Of a DNA stretch of 18,140 nucleotides, positions 14,565 to 18,140 are shown in pieces. The stretch's first letter is position 1. The number at the start of each line of letters is the position of its first letter. The stretch is taken from the NCBI GenBank assembly GCA_015655035.1, contig JAATFS010000215.1, forward strand, positions 1-18,140. The letters are read 5' to 3'. The notes beneath the pieces are model-generated. The model was not told the DNA's origin, made no database searches, and worked only from the letters and a program-made list of their open reading frames with translations. The DNA is from Lysobacterales bacterium (GTDB lineage: Bacteria > Pseudomonadota > Gammaproteobacteria > Xanthomonadales > Xanthomonadaceae). A program made the translations under genes and the position numbers.

Positions 14565-14593
14565 TTGCCGAATGGCTAAGAGCCCACTATACT
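14565..14593 (+). promoter_or_regulatory. Sigma70 promoter of tRNA-Glu
   Basis: TTGCCG (14565-14570) and TATACT (14588-14593) are separated by 17 bp, a strong sigma70 arrangement. The sequence after the -10 box, AGCGCGC, is GC-rich, as in stringently controlled stable-RNA promoters. Transcription should start about 20 bp before the tRNA. The promoter overlaps the 5' region of the divergent pcnB. Confidence 0.75.
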
Positions 14594-14620
14594 AGCGCGC
14601 TGCACAGGACGCGACAAAAC

Positions 14621-14695
14621 GCTCCCTTCGTCTAATGGTTAGGACGTGGCCCTCTCAAGGCTAAAACAGGGGTTCGAGTCCCCTAGGGAGCACCA
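14621..14695 (+). tRNA. tRNA-Glu (anticodon CTC)
   Basis: The 75-nt sequence folds as a tRNA: acceptor arms GCTCCCT/AGGGAGC, a D arm with GGTT, anticodon stem TGGCC/GGCTA around the loop CTCTCAA (anticodon CTC, reading GAG), and T arm AGGGG-TTCGAGT-CCCCT. CCA is encoded at 14693-14695 after discriminator A14692. Its overall sequence resembles bacterial tRNA-Glu. It is a single-gene unit with its own promoter and terminator. Confidence 0.95.
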
Positions 14696-14716
14696 CTCCG
14701 TTCGTTGCAGTCACGA

Positions 14717-14744
14717 CAAAAGCCCCGCAGCAGCGGGGCTTTTG
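14717..14744. terminator. Bidirectional intrinsic terminator after tRNA-Glu
   Basis: Arms AAAAGCCCCGC (14718-14728) and GCGGGGCTTTT (14733-14743) enclose an AGCA loop, with a flanking C-G pair. T-runs form on both strands, so it can end the tRNA transcript on the plus strand and the xyl transcript on the minus strand, whose last stop is at 14793. Confidence 0.9.
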
Positions 14745-14792
14745 CATTTCCGGGACACCGGGGGCCGAATCCGACCCGCACCGAGCCACGCC

Positions 14793-16220
14793 CTACCCCT
14801 GCATCTGCTCCAGCTCCCGGCCTTTGGTCTCGTAGACGAACTTGATCACGAAGAACACCGAGGCGACCGCCGCCACGGTGTAGATGCCATAGGCGCCGGC
14901 AAGCCCAATGCTGCCGAGCAGGATCGGGAACGTGACGGTGATGGCGAAGTTCGCGGTCCACTGCGCCGCGCCCGCCACCGCCAGGCCCGAGCCACGGATC
15001 TGGTTGGGGAACATCTCACCCAGCATCACCCACATCACCGGCCCCCACGACATATTGAAGAACACCACGTAGACATTGGCGGCTACCAGCGCCAGCGTCC
15101 CCAGGCCACCCGCCATTGCCAGTTTGCCGTCGGCATCGAGCGAGGCACTGGCGAAGGCGAAAGTAACCAATGCCAAGGCCACCGCCATGCCGGCCGAGCC
15201 GATCCACAGCAGCGGCTTGCGGCCGATGCGGTCGATCAGCACCACGGTCACCAGGCAGGCGCCGATACTCAGCGCGCCGGACAGCACGTTGATCAGCAGC
15301 GCGTCGCCCTCGGAGAACCCGACCGCCTGCCAAAGCACCGCGCCGTAGTAGAACACCACGTTGATGCCCACCAGCTGCTGGAACACCGCCAGCCCGATCC
15401 CGATCCAGACGATCGGGCGGATCTTGCCGGTGGCCTTGCTCACCAGGTCCGAGAGCTTGGGTCGGTGCTGGTCGGCCGACAGCGACCCGGAGATCTCGCC
15501 AAGCTTGGCCTGCGCCTCGTGCGCACCGTAGAGCTTGGTCAGCACCGTCAGCGCGTCCTCGCGCCGGCCCTTGGCCACCAGGTAACGCGGACTTTCGGGG
15601 ATGGCCAGCAACAGCAGCAGGAACAGCAGCGACGGGATCGCCTGCATCCAGAACATCCAGCGCCAGGCTTCCTGGCCGAACCACAGCGGGTGGATCGAGG
15701 CCCCGGCCGCTTTGGCCAGCAACCAGTTGCTGAGGAAGGCGCAGAACAAGCCGCTGATGATGGCGATCTGCTGCACCGTGGCCAGGCGCCCGCGATAACG
15801 CGCCGAGGCGACCTCGGCGATGTAGGCCGGCGACATCACGCTGGCCGCGCCTACCGCGAAACCGCCCATCAGCCGGGCGAGGATGAACGCGCCCGAGCTG
15901 TGCGAGGCCCCCGCGCCGAGTGCCGACAGCAGGAACAGCAGCGCGGCGATGATCAGCACCGCGCGCCGGCCCCAGCGGTCGGCCAGCCGGCCGGCGAAGA
16001 ACGCACCCACGGCGCAGCCGAGCAGCATCGAGGCCACCTCGAAGCCGATCCCGGCCGAGCTGGACTGGAAGGTCTGCTTGAGTCCGTCCACGGTGCCGTT
16101 GATGACGCCGCTGTCGAAGCCGAACAGGAAGCCGCCGATGGTGGCGACACAGCTGATCAAGATGATGAAGCGGGTGTTCTCGCCGTCGCGGGGGGGGCTG
16201 TCTAGGGAAACACTGGACAT
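14793..16220 (-). CDS. xylE: MFS sugar porter, probably xylose transporter
   Basis: This 475-residue protein belongs to the sugar porter branch of the major facilitator superfamily (proton/sugar symport or facilitated uptake), with about 12 membrane segments. Family motifs are FGFDSGVINGT in segment 1, RLADRWGRR after segment 2, IPESPRYLVAKGR, QQLVGINVVFYYG in segment 7, DRIGRKPLLWIG, GEMFPNQIRGSGLA and ETKGRELEQM at the end. The QQLxGIN segment is used for sugar binding in E. coli XylE. I chose the ATG at 16218-16220 because AGGTGA at 16225-16230 precedes it at good spacing; an ATG 18 bp upstream has none. It follows xylA by 70 bp, which makes xylose the most likely cargo, though glucose transport by close relatives is known. 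Confidence 0.9.
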   Translation of the reverse strand: MSSVSLDSPPRDGENTRFIILISCVATIGGFLFGFDSGVINGTVDGLKQTFQSSSAGIGFEVASMLLGCAVGAFFAGRLADRWGRRAVLIIAALLFLLSALGAGASHSSGAFILARLMGGFAVGAASVMSPAYIAEVASARYRGRLATVQQIAIISGLFCAFLSNWLLAKAAGASIHPLWFGQEAWRWMFWMQAIPSLLFLLLLLAIPESPRYLVAKGRREDALTVLTKLYGAHEAQAKLGEISGSLSADQHRPKLSDLVSKATGKIRPIVWIGIGLAVFQQLVGINVVFYYGAVLWQAVGFSEGDALLINVLSGALSIGACLVTVVLIDRIGRKPLLWIGSAGMAVALALVTFAFASASLDADGKLAMAGGLGTLALVAANVYVVFFNMSWGPVMWVMLGEMFPNQIRGSGLAVAGAAQWTANFAITVTFPILLGSIGLAGAYGIYTVAAVASVFFVIKFVYETKGRELEQMQG

Positions 16221-16247
16221 GGGATCACCTGGTGTCATGCAAGGAAG

Positions 16248-16281
16248 GTGGCCGCTGGCACTCTTGAGCGCCCGCGGCCAC
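16248..16281 (-). repeat. Hairpin in the xylA-transporter spacer
   Basis: GTGGCCGC (16248-16255) and GCGGCCAC (16274-16281) form an 8-bp GC stem with an 18-nt loop, just after the xylA stop. There is no T-run. It may be an RNA processing or stabilising element that sets different levels of xylA and transporter. Confidence 0.4.
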
Positions 16282-16290
16282 GACGCGGCC

Positions 16291-17628
16291 TCAGCGAAGC
16301 AGGTATTGGTTGATCAGGTTCTCGTAGGCTTCCTGACGGCCGCTGCGCTGCTCCGGCTCGCTGGCCTTGGCTGCGTACGCGTACAGGTCGGCCAGGCTGC
16401 TGGCGCCACGCTCGAACTGCGCGCCGGCACCGCTGTCGAAACTGGCGTAGCGCTGCGTGCGCCATTGCTCCAATGGCGACTGCTCGATCAGTGCATGGGC
16501 CACTTCCAGCCCGCGCGCGAACGCGTCCATGCCGCCGATGTGCGCCAGGAACAGGTCCTGCGCGTCGGACGACTCGCGCCGCACCTTGGCATCGAAGTTC
16601 AGCCCGCCCGACCCCAGCCCGCCCTGGCGCAGCACCACCAGCATCGCACCGACGGTGTCGTACAGGTCCGACGGGAACTGATCGGTATCCCAGCCGTTCT
16701 GCGGGTTGCCACGGTTGGCGTCGATGCTGCCGAGCAAGCCGGCGTCGGCCGCCACCTGTAGGTCGTGATCGAAACTGTGGCCCGACAGCGTGGCGTGGTT
16801 GGCCTCGATGTTGAGCTTGAAATCCTGCTCCAGTCCATGCTGGCGCAGGAAGCCCACCACCGTGGCGCTGTCGAAGTCGTACTGGTGCTTCATCGGCTCC
16901 ATGGGCTTGGGCTCGATCAGGAAGGTGCCGCTGAAGCCCAGGCTGCGGCCGTAGTCGCGCGCGATCGCGAGGAACCGTGCCAGATGGTCCTGCTCGCGCT
17001 TCATCTGGGTGTTGACCAGCGCCGCATAGCCTTCGCGGCCGCCCCAGAACACATAGTTCTCCCCGCCCAGCTCCACCGTGGCCTCGAGCGCCGCCTTCAC
17101 CTGCACCGCCGCGCGCGCCACCACGTTGAAGTCCGGGTTGGTGGCCGCGCCATTCATGTAGCGCGGATGGCTGAACAGGTTGGCGGTGCCCCACAGTAGC
17201 TTGAGCCCGGTATCGGCCTGGCGCTGCCTGGCGATGGCGACCATGTGCTTGAGATTGCGCTCGTATTCGCCGATGTCCTCCGCATCCGGGGCTAGGTCCA
17301 CGTCGTGGAAGCAGTAGTAAGGCACGCCGAGCTTGGTGAAGAACTCGAACGCGGCGTCGGCCCTGGCCTCGGCGCGGGCCAGCGGATCGGAGGCGACGTC
17401 CCACGGATAGGCGCGGGTGCCCGGCCCGAACGGATCGGCGCCATTGCCACAAAAGCTATGCCAATAGGCCACCGCGAAGCGCAGGTGCTCGGCCATGGTC
17501 TTGTCGCCGATGCGCTTGTTGGCGTCGTAGATCTTGAACGCCAGCGGATTGTCCGAATCACGGCCTTCGAACGGGATCTTGCCGATGCCGGGGAAGTATT
17601 CCTTTGCGCCGATGAAAACGTTGCTCAT
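16291..17628 (-). CDS. xylA: Xylose isomerase
   Basis: XylA interconverts D-xylose and D-xylulose (and glucose/fructose weakly) in the cytoplasm with two divalent metals. The 445-residue protein is of the longer class II type. Landmarks are YCFHDVDLAPD with catalytic His108 and Asp111, LIEPKPMEPMKHQYD with metal ligand Glu239 and Lys241, NIEANHATLSGH with Glu275 and His278, and SIDANRGNPQNGWDTDQFP. The ATG at 17626-17628 was chosen because AAGGA lies 6 nt upstream (17635-17639) and SNVFIGAKEYFPGI is a typical start; the frame is open 36 residues further but unconserved. It lies 104 bp after xylB and 70 bp before the transporter. Confidence 0.97.
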   Translation of the reverse strand: MSNVFIGAKEYFPGIGKIPFEGRDSDNPLAFKIYDANKRIGDKTMAEHLRFAVAYWHSFCGNGADPFGPGTRAYPWDVASDPLARAEARADAAFEFFTKLGVPYYCFHDVDLAPDAEDIGEYERNLKHMVAIARQRQADTGLKLLWGTANLFSHPRYMNGAATNPDFNVVARAAVQVKAALEATVELGGENYVFWGGREGYAALVNTQMKREQDHLARFLAIARDYGRSLGFSGTFLIEPKPMEPMKHQYDFDSATVVGFLRQHGLEQDFKLNIEANHATLSGHSFDHDLQVAADAGLLGSIDANRGNPQNGWDTDQFPSDLYDTVGAMLVVLRQGGLGSGGLNFDAKVRRESSDAQDLFLAHIGGMDAFARGLEVAHALIEQSPLEQWRTQRYASFDSGAGAQFERGASSLADLYAYAAKASEPEQRSGRQEAYENLINQYLLR

Positions 17629-17684
17629 GTCGAGTCCTTGGTTGTCGCTGGAGAATAGGTGGGTCGTTGTTGGTGGTGCGGGCG

Positions 17685-17718
17685 CGCTGTCGGCAGCGAT
17701 GGCTTTGCCGGCAAAGCC
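17685..17718. repeat. Tandem hairpin and 18-bp palindrome in the xylB-xylA spacer
   Basis: GGCTTTGCCGGCAAAGCC (17701-17718) is a perfect 18-bp palindrome, adjacent to CGCTG-TCGG-CAGCG (17685-17698). Both lie between xylB and xylA, starting 14 bp after the xylB stop. Neither is followed by a T-run on the minus strand. They may end or protect a processed xylB message, or the palindrome may be an operator for an internal xylA promoter. Confidence 0.5.
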
Positions 17719-17732
17719 CCCCTGCGCCGACG

Positions 17733-18140
17733 TCATGCCTGCGAGACGATTGGAGACGTACTGCCATAGAGCGGGCCGACCGCTTGCAGATGGGCATGGA
17801 AGTTGCGGTAAGCCGCCTGGTATTGGGCGACGCGTGCCGGATCCGGCTGTGCCGACAGGCTCCGATCGAACTGCTGATGCGCCAGCACCAGGGCGGCCAG
17901 ATCGTCCTCGCCGCCATCGGCGCGCTCATACGCCCACAGCGCCTGCAAGGCCGCGCCAAAGGCCGCACCTTCGGGCTGGCTCGGCACCTCCACCGGCAGG
18001 TCGAACACGTCGGCCACCATTTGCCGCCACTGCGCGCTCTTGCTGCCGCCACCAGTGAGCAGGAGCGTGTCGAAGCGCAGGCCGGCATCGACGAAGGCGT
18101 CGTAGCCGTTGCGCAGGCTATAGGTCGCCCCTTCCATCGC
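17733..18140 (-). CDS. xylB: Xylulokinase, C-terminal part (cut by window edge)
   Basis: XylB phosphorylates D-xylulose to xylulose-5-phosphate, feeding the pentose phosphate pathway. Only the last 135 or so residues are in the window; the frame is open through the right edge. The FGGY-kinase C-terminal signature is visible: LLLTGGGSKSAQWRQMVAD, followed by LPVEVPSQPEGAAFGAALQA, which belongs to the ATP-binding half. The segment MEGATYSL near the edge also fits xylulokinases. An internal ATG at 18135-18137 is not the true start. Identity is supported by xylA immediately downstream. Confidence 0.92.
   Translation of the reverse strand, partial: AMEGATYSLRNGYDAFVDAGLRFDTLLLTGGGSKSAQWRQMVADVFDLPVEVPSQPEGAAFGAALQALWAYERADGGEDDLAALVLAHQQFDRSLSAQPDPARVAQYQAAYRNFHAHLQAVGPLYGSTSPIVSQA

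Noticed and set aside
14646..16205. Plus-strand open frame of 519 codons starting within tRNA-Glu
   Set aside because: It begins inside the tRNA, runs through the terminator and is antisense to the sugar porter; composition is His/Gln/Arg-rich without domains.
1..18140. Mobile elements, CRISPR arrays, prophage or defence genes
   Set aside because: No transposase, integrase, direct-repeat array or phage-like gene was seen; all genes have housekeeping or catabolic functions and look intact.

Overview
The window looks like a core-chromosome segment of a high-GC gammaproteobacterium of the Xanthomonadaceae, most likely Xanthomonas or a close relative. The evidence is the pcnB-folK-panB-panC-panD-pgi order, a xylB-xylA-sugar porter cluster, a GH3 exo-glucanase lipoprotein paired with an SGLT-type transporter, and a RegB/RegA pair. 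This assignment rests on gene content and remembered gene order; no database search was made. I see no insertion sequence, prophage, CRISPR array or defence locus.

Layout, left to right. Positions 1-251 hold no convincing gene but carry four small inverted repeats. Next, on the minus strand, is ispG (isoprenoid synthesis) overlapping a PAP2 phosphatase gene. Divergent from ispG are regB and regA, a redox-responsive two-component system. The 250-bp ispG/regB spacer carries an FNR/Anr-like box, a 12-bp palindrome and a GCGAC-N5-GTCGC inverted repeat that resembles RegA-family sites. Convergent with regA, and separated from it by one hairpin, is a minus-strand pair: a GH3 beta-glucosidase/exo-glucanase lipoprotein gene followed by a Na+/sugar symporter gene. 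The next minus-strand unit runs pcnB-folK-panB-panC-panD-pgi, with two 4-bp ATGA overlaps and a clear intrinsic terminator after pgi. A plus-strand tRNA-Glu(CTC) with a good sigma70 promoter and a strong bidirectional terminator follows. Last comes a minus-strand xylose cluster, xylB (partial, cut by the right edge), xylA and an MFS sugar porter, with hairpins in both spacers.

How the genes fit together. The GH3 enzyme would release glucose in the periplasm and the SGLT-like carrier could import it. The porter, XylA and XylB would take xylose to xylulose-5-phosphate. Pgi links hexose phosphates to both routes. panBCD makes pantothenate for CoA, folK serves folate synthesis, and pcnB polyadenylates RNA. 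IspG is an Fe-S enzyme of the MEP pathway and PAP2 proteins commonly recycle polyprenyl or lipid pyrophosphates, so that overlap may join synthesis and recycling of lipid carrier.

I found no undescribed system. The points most worth checking are the apparent absence of an ATG/GTG/TTG start for pcnB (E. coli pcnB is known to start at AUU), the layered redox-type sites before regB, the unexplained structured left edge, and the hairpins within the xyl cluster.
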